Positions 1 through 12,190 of a DNA stretch of 64,000 nt are shown here, piece by piece. The translations under genes were made by a program, and so were the position numbers. The notes under the pieces were generated by a model. The model saw only the letters and a program-made list of their open reading frames with translations. It was not told the DNA's origin and did no database searches. Source of the DNA: Sciurus carolinensis (taxonomy: Eukaryota; Chordata; Mammalia; Rodentia; Sciuridae). The stretch is taken from NCBI RefSeq assembly GCF_902686445.1, contig NC_062222.1, forward strand, positions 39,989,792-40,053,791. Reading direction: 5' to 3'. Position 1 is the first letter of the stretch, and each line of letters opens with the position of its first letter.

Positions 1-1654
1 TTGTATAAGGTGAATTATAAACACTATAATTCTGTTCCATTATGAAATAAGTTTTTTATTTTAAAGGGGAGAGAGGGTTTGCAGCAAAACCAATCAATGG
101 TTTATATAGAGAAATTATAGAGATTTTAATATATGACTTATAATTTTGGAACACAACCATTTGTCAAGGAATAGTGACTTTTATGCATGGGACTAAATGT
201 CTATCAGTTATATACCTGTAGGTTTTACATGTAAAACTATTATATGGATTTTAAGGATTTTTTTTTTTTCCTTTTCATACACCCTACTTTATCTTTCAGA
301 ATTTATATCATAATTGAAGGTATGCTATGTGCTTCTGTGTTTTCAGATTTTGTCTTATAAAATGTACTGAAGGTATTTCCATTTCACTCTCTATATTGCC
401 TTAAACTTACAATGTTTATAAACTTTATTTTCTCATAATTTTATTTTCTTTAAGTTATGAGAAATATGTGTAGGTATATAATCTAATCTTGGAAAGTGTT
501 TTTTGAGTTAGTGTCAATAATTTAAAAGAGAAAATTTTATTTGTCAAAATTAATAATAATAATCACAATGCAAAGATTATGTATAAGTAACTTAATAGTA
601 AAATGTTTTAATTCAAACCATTAATTTTACATTTACGATACTTTTTGTTTTGTTTCACTGTTTTAGATTTGAGTACTCACATTATAAAATAATTCAACTG
701 ATTCAGATACTCAATAAACCATGGAAAAATCAAAGAGGTGTAACTACCAGCTAGTTGAGCATGGCACTATGAACATGGGTACAATCCCAGAAGAATCAGT
801 ATTTCAAATAGCTGTTAGGCCTACACTGCATTTTCTCCAAAATAATTATTTAAGGCATTGTCTAAAAATTCATGAGACTCCAAAAAAAGAACACATTAGA
901 AAATTCAAGTGAGAATAGGAATAAATGATTTAAAGGTTTAATAGCAATACATTTTTTTTCATTATTATATGCAATGTTAATCTGAATACTACATTTCTAG
1001 GATTTGTACAGCTCTTTTTAAAAACTGCTATGTCATAATGTACTGAGAGATGCTATTTAACATAACATTTCTGAAAGATGTGTGAAAGACTTTATAATTT
1101 AAACATCTACTTTCTATAACTGGAACAATTAACCCAGAAACTGAGTTACTTTAATAAAAACAAATGTGATGCTTAAAAGGAATACATTAAATATTTAAAA
1201 TACCATATATTTTGGTATAAGGAAATCTAGAATCTAAAAGTAAACTTTGTTGCAAAAAGCATCAACTGTATCATTAACAATAATGTCCTGGGGAAAATAT
1301 ATAAAAATATGGAAGATAAACCTTGGAATATAATGCTGTGAACTATCTAAAAATATGATACATCCTTTTTTACTATTTTAGCATTAAAATATTTTTTTAT
1401 TTTTTCTATGTGATTGATGATTGATAGTCACTATTATCTAAAATAGTAAAAATGCCATTCTCTGAAAAGGCTTGAAGTACAGAAATATTTAGATATAGAA
1501 ATATATTTGCTTCAATTATTGTACAACTAAATATGTAGAAAGTATTTTAGGACTGCATAATGATTTAAAAATTTATTACAATAAGTTGCCTATTTTTTTT
1601 TAATTAATGGAAATAGCAACAATATTCAAACGTCTATTTAGTGACTTGATCTTA
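1..1654. other. Unassigned AT-rich sequence
   Basis: I recognise no repeat, RNA gene or coding exon here. The stretch is strongly AT-rich with many short A and T runs. The open frame at 721-912 (63 codons) has no domain, no splice context and no similarity that I recognise, so I treat it as chance. Confidence 0.6.
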
Positions 1655-1752
1655 AATTCCCCAGCCTCCAAAACTGAGAAGGAAATTTCTGTTCTTTACA
1701 AATTACCCTGTCTCAGATATTTCATTACAGTAGCACAAAGTGAACTAAGGTA
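1655..1752 (+). mobile_element. MaLR (MLT1/MST-type) LTR, 3' end only
   Basis: The order 'cctccaaaactgagaagg', 'tttctgttctttacaaatta', 'gtctcagatatttcattac' and 'agcacaaagtgaacta' matches the R-U5 end of mammalian MaLR (ERVL-MaLR) LTRs, sense strand. Only the last ~100 bp are recognisable; the U3 part is missing or too diverged. It is non-coding. This is an ancient insertion, judged by divergence. Confidence 0.6.
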
Positions 1753-2522
1753 ATATTAGTCTTCTACCAATGTGGAAACTATGGCTAAATGAAGTTTGCT
1801 GATTTCTTTCCAGAAACATACAACTAATGGAATTTGTGACCTTCCCAGTGAATGTTCTTTGACTTGTACTGTTCACCTCATCCCAGAGGTGTAACAGACT
1901 TCCATAACTTGGATTTCAAATACATATTCTGCAGTGAACTTCGTTTCCTACAATAATAAGCAATCTATTACATCTTTTGAGATACAAAAGTATAGACTAT
2001 GTACGAATAAATTGCACATAGGGTTAGAAATTTAATAAAACACTGTAAAATTGTCTTATAAACTAGTGATTAAAAAAACAGTTGATAACATAAAACATTT
2101 TTGTACACTGGTTATAATTAACCCATAGATGCTAGCTACCTTAAATCAAATGGAGATTTAAAGATAGTAGAGTGATAGATATAGCTTTTTTAACATTACA
2201 TTTATTAACATTGATGCAGTTAATCAATGAAGTGAAATGTTTTCTTAAAATATCAAATATAAATTGCAAAATTAGAAAAATTAAACTAGACCATATACTA
2301 ATTGTCACCAGTTACATCTTATGACTAACTTTTATCACTATAATAATTTACTACTTTAATTAAATCTGCAACTATAGATGTCTTTCATCCTACAATATTA
2401 TGTAACTAAATCACTAATGATTTTCTGTACCAATCAAAAGATATCTTATTATAACTTCAATAGCATTTCTAAACAATTTAATCCTATTATTAAATTTGAA
2501 GATACAGAATTGAATAAAAAAG
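1753..2522. other. Unassigned AT-rich sequence
   Basis: No repeat family or gene recognised. The 62-codon open frame that begins at 2378 runs into the SINE at 2524 and looks like chance. Confidence 0.55.
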
Positions 2523-2523
2523 T

Positions 2524-2712
2524 TCAGGTGGGTGCAGTGGTGCACTTCTCTAACCCCAAATACTAGAGAGGTTGAGGAAGTAGGATTGCCTATTTCAGGC
2601 CAGTCTCAGCAAATTCCTGAAACCCTGTCTCAGAATAAAAATGCTGGATACATAGTTCAACAATAGAGTGCCTCTGGGTTCAATTCCCATTACCACAATA
2701 AATAAATACATA
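2524..2712 (+). mobile_element. B1-dID type SINE
   Basis: The left half resembles B1 (7SL-derived): 'gtgggtgcagtggtgcac', then 'gagaggttgaggaag' and 'gaaaccctgtctca'. The right half resembles an ID element (tRNA-Ala derived): 'gttcaattcccat' is the B-box region. The tail is an A-rich 'aataaataaata' series. The copy is clearly diverged. This B1+ID dimer is a hallmark of squirrel-family genomes. Confidence 0.8.
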
Positions 2713-3025
2713 AATATGAAAATAAGAGCCCAAATCACTGACTTTGAAGATGTTACTTGGGAATCAAAATAAGTACAGAAATATATATTTTATTTTTCAT
2801 ATGCCAAAATTAAAAGTTAACAAAGACAGGGAAATGATTCTCTTTCAAGTTTCTGGATCAGTAAATATTTCAAGAGCCTTGTGAACTGCCATAAGCTCCT
2901 CACATATTTCCTGGCATGAAGTAATTCTAGTTGCATTGATGAATGCAAGGAATTCAGGGAGGTGTCAAAGTATTAGAGCTAAGCTGAGTTGGAGCAATTT
3001 TATTTTTATATTATTCACTAAGACA

Positions 3026-3087
3026 ATAAATATGCACAAAGCATCTCTTAATTAAAATAAATATGCACAAAGCATCTCTTAATTAAA
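3026..3087 (+). repeat. Exact 31-bp tandem duplication
   Basis: Two adjacent copies (3026-3056 and 3057-3087) of a 31-bp unit that begins 'ataaatatgcacaaagcatc' are identical by eye. The unit is not itself a recognised repeat. Perfect identity in otherwise diverged DNA suggests a young slippage or end-joining event, or an assembly artefact. Confidence 0.9.
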
Positions 3088-3335
3088 GCTCCATTTACCA
3101 AAAATCTACCATGTAAGAAAGCCATGTTAACAGCAATGCCACACATGGCTCAATACAGAGAAGATTGTTGTGTTCCTTCAAGTTTAAGGTTTTTAGTCAT
3201 TGACTGGTGATGCCTGGAAATCCGGGTTTATTATGTAAGCAAGAAGATAAAAAATAGCAAGATAAAGGATCTTAGGTGGAAATTTGCACTGTACCAACAT
3301 TTAATTGCAAATGGAAAAACAATGAAAATGATGGA

Positions 3336-3790
3336 GTCCATCAATGGATGAATGGATTAAAAAATGTTTATATACACAATGGAGTTTTATTCAGCTATAA
3401 AGAAAAAATGAAATTATGGCATTTTGTAGGAAAATGAATAGAATTAGAAACTATTATCTGAAGCAAAATAAGTTAACACCTAGTATTGCTTTTATTCTTG
3501 GTAATTGTCATTCTGGTTAAGGATTAGATGTTTTCTCTCATATGAGGAAGCTAGAGGAAATAGAAGGAAAACAAAGACAAGGATGGATCTCCTAAAAATC
3601 AAAGGGAGATCAGTAGAGGAAAGGGACCAACAGGTGTAAGAGGGGAAGGAGGAGGGAGGTTCTGGGAGTAATGTTGGCCAAATTATATTGTTATATGTGT
3701 GTGTGTGTGTATGAATATGTAATAACAAATCCCATCAATATGTACAACTACAATACACCAATTAAAAATGTAGGAAAAATAATGGAATAG
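3336..3790 (+). mobile_element. LINE-1, 5'-truncated 3' end
   Basis: The sequence starts within the C-terminal end of L1 ORF2 ('caatggatgaatggatt', then 'acacaatggagttttattca', then 'agctataaagaa'). It continues into a purine-rich 3' UTR ('gtagaggaaagggaccaa', 'ggaaggaggagggagg') and ends with 'tgtacaactacaatacacc', 'aattaaaaatg'. A short (TG)n run lies at about 3694-3711. Frame is broken. This is a dead-on-arrival copy of the squirrel L1 type. Confidence 0.85.
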
Positions 3791-3952
3791 ACACTTCAGT
3801 GCGTTCAATATGTACTTGGTAGTATAAATGCTACCTATGCACGTAAAAGTGACATTATATTGTGTATATTGACTGAATATCTTATCTATTAGTTTTCAAG
3901 GATTCAAATGTACTGTTGTATTTATTACCTAAATAACTTCATGATACAGTTG

Positions 3953-4115
3953 TCAATATTAGTCACATTTTACAACTGAGAAAATTGGGCTCCAAGGGAT
4001 TGATAAATTCTCCAGAATCACACAACTAGTTAGTGGCACTATCATGAGTCAAACTGATGCACTCACACTCCAGATCCTGCAGTCTTGATGTCTTTGCTGC
4101 ATTCTTACCTATGTA
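3953..4115 (-). mobile_element. MIR SINE
   Basis: The plus strand reads as the complement of MIR: 'cacattttacaactgagaaa', 'ttgataaattctccagaatc', 'acacaactagttagtggca' and the following 'gagtcaaactgatgcactca' match the core and tRNA-related parts. MIR is an ancient mammalian SINE, inactive for a very long time. Confidence 0.75.
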
Positions 4116-4544
4116 CATCTCCTCAGTATGTTATATATGCATATAAATGTACAAACTTAAGTCATTGACTAATATAGATATGGTATATCACTATTTTTTA
4201 ATTTGTTCTAATTAGTAGACAGTAGAATGCAATTTGACACATACACAAATGCAGCACAACATCTCATTCTTCTGGCTGTACATGGTGCAGAGTCATACTG
4301 GTCATGTAATAATAATGTCCATCTCATTCCACTGTCCCCCCCTCTCTCTTCCCCTGATTCCCCTCTGCACAATCCAAATTTCCTTCATTCTTCCCTACCA
4401 CTCCTCCATTATTGATCAGAATTTGCTTATCAGAGAAAATATTTGGTCTTGGTTTTTTGGGGTTGGCTTATTTTGCTTAGCATGGTGTTCTCCAGCTCTA
4501 ACCGTTTACTGGCAAATGCCATAATTTCTTTCTTTTTTAATGCT

Positions 4545-7500
4545 GAGTAATATTCCATTGTGCTTATGTGCCACATTTTCTTTATCCATTCATCTGTTGA
4601 AGGACATCCAGGTTGCCTCTATAGTTTAGCTATTGTCAATTGAAGTGCTATAAACATTGATGTGGCTGCATCACTGTAGTGTGTTGATTTTAAGTCCTTT
4701 GAGTATAAACCGAAGTGGAATAGCTGGGTCAAATGGTGGTTCCATTCCAAGTTTTCTGAGTAATCTCCATACTGCTTTCCAGAGTGGTTCCATCAATTTG
4801 CAATTTCACCATCAACGTATGAGTATACTTTTTTCCCCACATCCACATAAACACTTATTGTTGCTTTTATTTTTGATAATTGCCATTCTGACTAAAATGA
4901 GATGAAATCTTAGAGTACTTTTGATTTGCATTTCTCTAATTGCTAGAGATGTTGAACAGTTTTTCATATGTTTGTTGATAGATTGTAATTCTTCTGTGAA
5001 GTGTCTCTTCAGTTCCTTAGCCCATTTATTCATCTAGTTATTTGTTTTTTGGTGTTAAAGTTTTGGGGATCTTTATATATCCTGGAGATAGTGCTCTATC
5101 TGAGCTGTTTGTGGTAAAGACTTTCTCCCACTTGGTAGGCTCTCTCCATGTGTTGATTTTTTTCCTGTGCTTATATGAAGCTTTTTAGTTTGAATTCATC
5201 CCATTTATTGATTCTTAATTTTATTTCCTGTGCTTAAGAGTCCTGTTAAGGAAGTTAGGTCCTAAGCCAACATGATGAAGATTTGGACCTACTTTTTCTT
5301 CTATTAGGCACAGAGACTCTGTTCTAGTGCCTAAGTCTTTGTGCAGGGTGAGAGATAATAGGTTTTATTTCATTTTACTACATATGTATTTCCAGTTTTG
5401 CCAGCACCATTTGTTAAATAGTTTGTCAATATATGTTTTGGTGCCTTTGTCTAGTATGGGATAACCATATTTATGTCAGTTTGTCTCCATGTCTTCTATT
5501 CTGTACTCTTTATCTACATGTCTATTTAGGTACCAAACCATGTCAATTTTGTTACTATAGTTCTGTTGTATAGTTTAAGTTAAGCTTTTGTAATGCCTTC
5601 TGCTTCACTCTTCTTGCTAAGAATTTATGTGACAATTCTGGTCTCCTATTTTTCCAAATGAATTTCATGATTGCTTTTGCTAGTTCTATGAAGAATGTCA
5701 TTGGGATTTTAATAGGAATTGCATTAAATTTGTGTATTGCTTTTTGTAGTATAGCCTTTTTGACAATATTAATTCTGCCTATCCAAGAGCATGGGAGATC
5801 TTTCTGTCTTCTAAGGTCTTCTTCAACTTACTTCTTTAGTGTTCTGCAGTTTTCATTGTAGAGATCTTTCATGTCTTTTGTTAGATTGATTCCCAAGTTT
5901 TTTTTTTTTTTTTGAGACTATTGTAAATGGTGTAGTTTTCCTAATTTCTCTTGCACTGATGTATAGAAATGAATTTGATTCATGAGTATTGATTTCATAA
6001 CCTGCTACTTTGTTGAATTCATTAATTAGTTCTAGAAATTTTCTGGTGGAAATTTTGGATCTTCTAAATATAGAATCATGTTGTTCAGCAGATAGTGATA
6101 GTTCAAGTTCTTTTATTCCTATTGGAATCCCTTTAATTTTTTTTTTCATCCCTCTGATTGCTCTGGCTAGAGTTTCAAGGACTATGTTGAATAGAAGTGT
6201 TAAAAGGGGGCATCCCTGTCTTGTTCTATTTTTTAGAGAGAATGCTCTCAATTTTTCTCCTTTTATAATGAGATTTGGATTTGGGCTTAACATGGATAGC
6301 TTTTACAATGTTGAGGTATGTTCCTACTATCCCTAGCTTGTCTAGTGTTTTGAACAAGAAAAGGTGCTGTATTTTATCAAATGCTTTTTTCTGTACCCAT
6401 TGAGATGATCATAGGATTCTTGTGTATAAGCCTATTGATGTGATGAATTATGGTTTTTGATTAACCAAATTTGTTTTGATGTGATGAATTTTATTGATTA
6501 ACCATAATTTTCTTTTTCTAGGGCTTCGAGATGTAATGTCAGATATTTATTTGCTGACCTGACTTTTTATTCTTTTAATGAATGAGCTCAATGCAATGAA
6601 CTTTCCTCTTGGCACTGCCTTATAGTGTCCCAAAGATTTTGATATGTTTTATTGGTGTTCTCATTTACTTCTAAGAATATTAAACCAACCTTGCATCCCT
6701 GAGATCATCTTGATTGTGGTGCACAATCTTTTAAATATGTTTTTGTATGTCGTTTTCTAGAATTTTATTGAGAATTTCTGTATGTATGTTCATCAAGGAT
6801 ATTGGTCAGAAGTTTTCATTCCTTGATGTACCTTTGTCTGGTTTTGCTATCAGGGTGATACCAGTCTCATATAATGAGTTTGGAAGGATTCTCTCCTTTT
6901 CTATTTCATGGAATAATTTGAGGTGTATTGATATTAATTCCCCTTTGAAGCTCTTTTAGAACTCTGCTGAGAATCCATCTGATCCTGGGCTTCTCTCAGG
7001 AGGAAGGCTTTTGATGGAATCTTCTATTTCATTGCTTGAAATTACTCTGCTTAAATTGTGTATGTCCTCTTGATTCAGTTTGGGTAGATCATATGTCTCT
7101 AGAAATTCATCAATGTCTGAGATTTTCTATTTTATTGGAGTATAAATTTTCTCAGTAGTGTCCATGGTTATATTTCCTCTTTCACATGAATTTTAATAAT
7201 TTGAGTTTTTTCTTTCTCTTTGTTAGTGTAGCTAAGAGTTTATCAATTTTTTCTACTTATTTTTTCAAAGCATCAACTATTCATTTTGTCAGTTTTTCTA
7301 ATTCTTATTTTTTTTCAATTTCATTGATTTCAGCTCTGATTTTAAATATTTACTGTCTTCTTTATTTGACATTGACTTGTTTTTCATTTTCTAGGACTTT
7401 GAGATGTAATGTCAGGTCATATATTTGTTAACTTTTTATTATTTTAGTGAATGAGCTTAGTGCAATAAACTTTCCTCTAGCACTGCCTTCATAGTGCCCC

Positions 7501-8184
7501 AAAGATTTTGATACATTGTATGGGTGTTCTCATTTACCTCTAAGAATTTATCTCTTTCCCAACATCTTCTGTGAGCCATTCTTCATTCAATAGTGCATTA
7601 TTTAATCTCCAGGTATTCACTCTGATGGATGAAATACTCTATATATGTCCATTAAGTCTAAATTATTGATTGTATTAATTAATTCTCTAGTTTCTTTGTT
7701 TAATTTTTGTTTGGAAGATCTATCCAGTGGTGACAGAGGTGTATTAAAGTTACTTGAAATTAAGAAGGATTCGTTTATACATAGATGCTTCATTGTTTGG
7801 GGTATATATATTTATGATTGTTATGTCTTATTGATTTATGATTCCTTTAAGCAGTATGAAATGTCCTTCTTAATCCCTTCTGAGTAAGGTTGGCTTGAAG
7901 TCCCACTTTATTTGATATGAGAATGGAAACCCTTGTTTATGCAGTTCATGTGAATGATGTGTTTTTTCCAGGTCTGTGGGGAATGATGTGCTTTTTTTCC
8001 CAGTCTGTTTTTTTTCTTCAGTCTGTGCATGAATGTATTTTCCTAGGGAGTGAGTCTCTTGAAAAGAGCATATTGTCTGGTCTTTTTTCTTAATCCAATC
8101 TGCCAATCTATGTCTTTTGATTGATGAGTTTAGGCCATTAACATTCAGGGTTTTTATTGAGATATGGTTTGTACTCCCAGTCAT
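4545..8184 (-). pseudogene. L1 ORF2 remnant (endonuclease-reverse transcriptase)
   Basis: The minus-strand frame opening at 8184 begins MTGSTNHISIKTLNVNGLNS, the usual start of L1 ORF2 and its endonuclease domain. A second piece at 6293-5853 contains 'RTRQGCP', '[14 protein letters not shown]' and 'LINEFNKVAGYEIN', the reverse transcriptase fingers/palm and following region. The catalytic FADD box cannot be read in frame there ('LSLSAEQHDSIF' stands in its place). The piece at 5033-4812 contains 'STSLAIREMQIKSTLRFHL' and 'CLCGCGEKSILI', the C-terminal cysteine-rich region. Several frame changes and stops separate these blocks, so no full enzyme can be made. Confidence 0.85.
6508..6678 (-). 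repeat. Ectopic duplicated segment inside L1 ORF2
   Basis: About 165 bp here closely match 7381-7547 in the same L1, same orientation, about 870 bp away. Shared landmarks in order are 'gagatgtaatgtcag', 'aatgagct', 'aactttcctct', 'gcactgcctt' and 'ggtgttctcatttac'. The copy at 7381-7547 sits where this part of ORF2 belongs; the copy at 6508-6678 interrupts the reverse transcriptase region, which resumes at 'ttaaaccaaccttgcatcc'. A small imperfect direct repeat ('ttgatgtgatgaatt' plus 'ttgattaacca') flanks its left side at about 6434-6512. Confidence 0.75.
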
Positions 8185-8254
8185 TTTGGTTTATATATTT
8201 TTTTAATTTGACTTAGTTTCTCCTTTGATTGGTTTTTTCCCTTTAGTGTAGTTC

Positions 8255-9224
8255 CTCCATTTGCTGGTATTCTTTTTTTCTTTTTCCATTTCCTACTCAT
8301 GGAATATTTTGCTGAGAATGTTCTCTAGTGCAGGCTTTCTAGTTAAATTCTTTTAAATTTCATTTATCATGGAAGGTTTTTATTTCATCCTCAAATCTGA
8401 AGTTTAGTTTTGCTGGATATAAAATTTTCCATTGTCATCCATCTTCTTTCAGAGCTTTATATATGTTATTCCAGGATTTCCTAGTGTTGAGGATCTGGTT
8501 TGAGAAATCAGCTGAGATCTGAATTGCTTTCCCCTATATGTAATTTGATTTTTTTTCCTTTTACAGTCTTTAACATTCTATCCTCATTCTGTATATTAGT
8601 CATTCTCATTATAATGTGCTTTGGTTTGGGTCTGCTGTAATTTTGTGCATTTGGGGTCCTGTATGCCTCTTGTGGTTGATTTTCCATTTCTTTCTTTAGA
8701 TTTGGGGAATTTTCTGATATATGTCATTGAGAAGATTATGCATTCCTTTGGTTTATATGTCTATACCTTCATCTATTCTGATAAATCTTAAATTTGGTCT
8801 TTTCATGTTATCACATATTTCTTGGAATTTCTGTTCATGGTTTATTACCATATTCTCTCTTTGGTCAACTTTATTTTTGAGATTATGTATTTTGTCTTCA
8901 GTGCCTGAGATTTTTGTCTTCCAAGAGGTCTAGTCTGTTGGTGATACTTTCCATTGAATTTTTAAGGGTTTATGAGTTCCTTCATTTCAAGGATTTCTGC
9001 TTGCTCTTTATAATCTCTACGTCTTTATTGAAGTGATCTTTCACTTCCTATTTTTTCTCTCTGATGCCATCCTTTATTTTGAAGATCAGTATAACCATGT
9101 ATCATCTAAACTCCTCTGACATTTCTTCTACTATGTTATCTATAGATTCTATTGTTGGAACATCTTGGTTAGTTTGAGGTGCTTTGTTTCCATGTTCTTT
9201 CATGTTGTTTGTGTGTCTTCCCAT
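8255..9224 (-). pseudogene. L1 ORF1 remnant (RNA-binding protein)
   Basis: Minus-strand ATG at 9224-9222 opens with MGRHTNNMKEHGNKAPQTNQ and stops after about 40 codons. Downstream, the plus-strand text at 8330-8540 is the complement of the conserved ORF1 C-terminal part, such as 'tgctggatataaaattttcc' and 'ctgagaatgttctctagtg'. L1 ORF1 normally encodes a coiled-coil RNA-binding chaperone. Here it is broken by stops. The start was chosen because the spacing to ORF2 (about 70 bp after the expected end) and to the 5' UTR fits. Confidence 0.65.
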
Positions 9225-10750
9225 CTAGTTGTATGTATCTGAAGAAGTATAGTTTCTACCCTGTAGTCTTATAGTGTCCCTGAAAGCTTCCAGTACCTTG
9301 CCTTTAAGGACAAACCAATATTATCAACGCCCAATGCAAATAATATACAACTTTTACCAAATACCTCCTATTAAGATGTCTATATTTTTGTCACAATAAA
9401 CAAATGATGTTTTCAATTATTGTCTGCAATATAAACAATAAATTTGCTAAAAAAGGCTTTACCAGTTTAAATGATGGACAAAGAAGGAACAGAAGTATTG
9501 TAGGATCTGATGTTTATGAGGACAAAGGAGAGAAATAGAGGTAAAATTTATAGTAAGAGCAAAGGAGGAACTAATAGAGGTTGGCTGTTAGCATGAGAGG
9601 AGAAAGAGAATCCAGGGAGACAGATAAGTGAAAGAAAATATGCCAATTTTAAAAATAATAAAAAAAAATAAAAATATAAGAATATACAACACAACTGTAT
9701 TGTATTCAGATATCTCAGTCCTCAGTAAATTGATGCATTAAAAATATTTGGATTCAAAGATGGTACAGATGTGAGAAAGATGGAAAAATAATAAATAAAA
9801 AAGGAAAGTATCAATGGAAAACTGAACAATTGCTTCAGTTGACTTTCAAAACCTTTCTCAGATTCCCTTCTCTGTCAATAGATGGAGGTTGTCTGAATTT
9901 GATGGTAGCTCCAGTTTGGTGGGTGCCAGACCATTTGGCTGGGCAAGACAATAGTAAGATGCCCTCAAACCCTCTTCCAGTCTTCCCACCCATTGTAGCC
10001 AGCCCTTTCCATCCCCAGGCACTTCAACCCTCACTGAGCTAGAAGGAGCTTGTTTTTCTCCAATATCTCCAACCTGTGCTCCCCCTGACAAACTGCCTCA
10101 GGCTCTGACTTTCCACAGGCTTGCCAGGCCCAGACTGGCCCACGCAGATCCAACTGCAATCTGACAGACCTAAGCTTCAGATTCCCTAGGCTCTGCCTTA
10201 CTGCAGTCTCAAGATCTCAATGTCATTTCTCTCTTGCACAGAAACTACCACACGAAACAGTGACCCTACAAAAAGGTAGCCAGATGGCTGCCTCTAGCAT
10301 ACCCAGCAGGAAGACCTCAGGTGCAACCAGACCAGCAGGTACTCTGACAATACATCTCCTGGCCCTGGCCAGTGTCCCCAGACTGAGCCAGCCATACCTT
10401 GAGATGGCCACTGTGGTGTGGCAAACCTATAGACCCCTTAGCCCTGGCCGGTATCACAAGATGGTGGCAGCCATGTGTAACTAAACCTGCAGATACCTTT
10501 ACAATGGACTTCCAGGCAGCAGTGGACAGGCAATCCATGGGCAGTCTGCAGGAAGCAGGCGATGGGCAGGCAAAAGGCAGGCAATTGGGCAAATGGTGGG
10601 TGTTCAGTGGTGATCAGCAAGTCATTTCTCCACTGTGTTCCCCACAGGGTCAAGGAGAGTTAGATGCTAGGCAAATATCCACACTGCATAGAAGAGGAAG
10701 TCACTGAGATCTGGAGGAGGAGACTGTGAAAAGGGATCCATGCAACCCAG
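9225..10750 (-). promoter_or_regulatory. L1 5' UTR (old internal promoter region)
   Basis: This lies directly upstream of the ORF1 start on the minus strand. The half nearest ORF1 (9225-9830) is AT-rich; the outer half (9830-10750) is clearly GC-richer than the surroundings, with blocks such as 'ggccctggccagtgtcccc' and 'cacaagatggtggcagcca'. L1 5' UTRs carry internal polymerase II promoters and often look like this, including a YY1-like 'aagatgg' core. Assignment as 5' UTR is from position, composition and total element length, not from a consensus match that I can run. Activity is unknown. Confidence 0.6.
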
Positions 10751-11579
10751 GACAGACACCAATCAGGATTTTGCACATGGGGCTAAACATTTCTCCCTTT
10801 CCTCTCAGTTTGAAAAGTCAATCACTTTACTTATTTTTTGCTTTTCACCTTATTAAAACAATATATAACATCTCCAAATTCTTACCTAACACAAAGTACC
10901 CTTTTTGAGAGTCAGAAAAAAGCAATCAAACAGAGGTAAGGCATGGTGATAACACAAGTAGAATTGAGGATGCAGAAAAGAGAATTATTTTGGTATGGTA
11001 GAGAAAAAGGAAGTTAGCTATAAACCAGTATTCCTGGAGATAAAGTGTTTGTTCTATCATATAGAGAAGATAATTGCAGTCTCATCAATCCTGAAATATT
11101 GAAAAGCTACTTCTCATATATCAAAGTAATTGAAATGAAGTAAACCTAATGACAGCCTTGGTAGATATTGCATTCAGGGGTTACCAGGATTTTCATTGTA
11201 CCAAAGGGAATTAGTGGAAGAATGAGTTTGTGCCTTAGTGGAGCAAGAACTTGGTGTTAATCTTAAAATTAGAAAAATAATATACAATAGATATGCTTTA
11301 CTTAGTTTTTACTCTATAGAGGATGAAAACAAATTATTTAAAACAGTCTAGGATTTATAAGATTTTTTGTAGACTGTATAAGCTCATTCATCTGAAACTC
11401 TAATTTAGGTATGAATAAATTAGTCAAAATAATGAACACAGTACCCTCTTTTATTTTTTTTAATTCATTAATTGGAAATTTTTCATATATATAGCCCTTG
11501 GGCTTATAGATATTCCTCTATCTAGAGAGTGTTAACGATATCACAAACATCTATAGAGGAAATTTGGGGCACCTGGTGA
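10751..11579. other. Unassigned sequence
   Basis: No recognised repeat or gene. AT-rich, with no long open frame. Part of the left edge may still belong to the L1 5' UTR. Confidence 0.5.
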
Positions 11580-11700
11580 GGTCAGAATCCTGGGTTTGTA
11601 CATTGGGGAGCTCTATGAATTTGAGCTTTGTACCTCACTTTGTAAATTGAAGGAGATTCTTAGTTTGGTTAATTTCTTGCTCATGGCTTATACAGAAATA
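11580..11700 (+). mobile_element. Possible MIR fragment
   Basis: The series 'gaatcctgggtttgtac', 'tgagctttgtacctcactt', 'tgtaaattgaaggag' loosely follows the sense-strand MIR core ('...gagcctcagtttcctcatctgtaaaatggg'-like order). Similarity is weak and could be chance. Confidence 0.35.
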
Positions 11701-12029
11701 GACTCAGTCACAGTTTCTTGGTTGCAAAAGACTAAATTTCTTTCCTCTTACATTATTTCCTTGTTCTTTTTAAGTATATTCAGAAATTCTTATGAAACTA
11801 AGTATTCATCAAAGTACAAACAGATTTGTTAAAACTATTGATTTATTTTAAGACATTCTGAGGCAGGTGCTTGGGACTAATACTTCACTACCTTTTCCTT
11901 GTTCATGCCCAAAGCTGATATATTTTATAAATCTAATTGAAATATAGGTAGCATTAATAAGAGTCAGGATCATATTGTGCTTATTCTGTATGCATTCCAT
12001 GAATTTATTCAATATTAATGTCAAATCAA

Positions 12030-12190
12030 CAAAGAAGTTATTGTTATCACTCCAATTTTCTGGGTGGAGAACTAACACACAGGGATTGTATACATATTGT
12101 CCAAGGCCAAGGTGCTAGTAAGCAGCAGCTTCAAATTCAGAGTCTGACCCCAGAGTGCATGTTTGCATTCACTACATACTTTTGTTGCTT
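12030..12190 (-). mobile_element. MIR SINE
   Basis: Plus strand reads 'caattttctgggtggagaac', 'ttgtccaaggccaaggtgct', 'agtaagcagcagcttcaaat', 'agagtctgaccccagagtgc', which is the complement of the MIR core and 5' region in the expected order. It is diverged, as expected for MIR. Confidence 0.7.

Larger units (their letters stand above)
4193..10750 (-). mobile_element. LINE-1, nearly full-length, antisense, inactive
   Basis: Read on the minus strand this contains, in order, a GC-richer 5' UTR (about 10750-9225), an ORF1 remnant (start codon at 9224), an ORF2 remnant (start at 8184, C-terminal end near 4545) and a 3' UTR ending near 4193. Total length of about 6.5 kb fits a complete mammalian L1. 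The plus strand near 4193 begins with a T-rich stretch, as expected for the complement of an A-rich L1 tail. Both reading frames carry many stops and frameshifts. ORF2 also holds an out-of-place duplicated segment at 6508-6678. The 5' boundary is the least certain point. Confidence 0.85.

Noticed and set aside
9858..10707. Cluster of overlapping open frames at 9.9-10.7 kb
   Set aside because: They overlap on both strands in the GC-richer L1 5' UTR; none has a recognised domain and mutual overlap shows they are chance.
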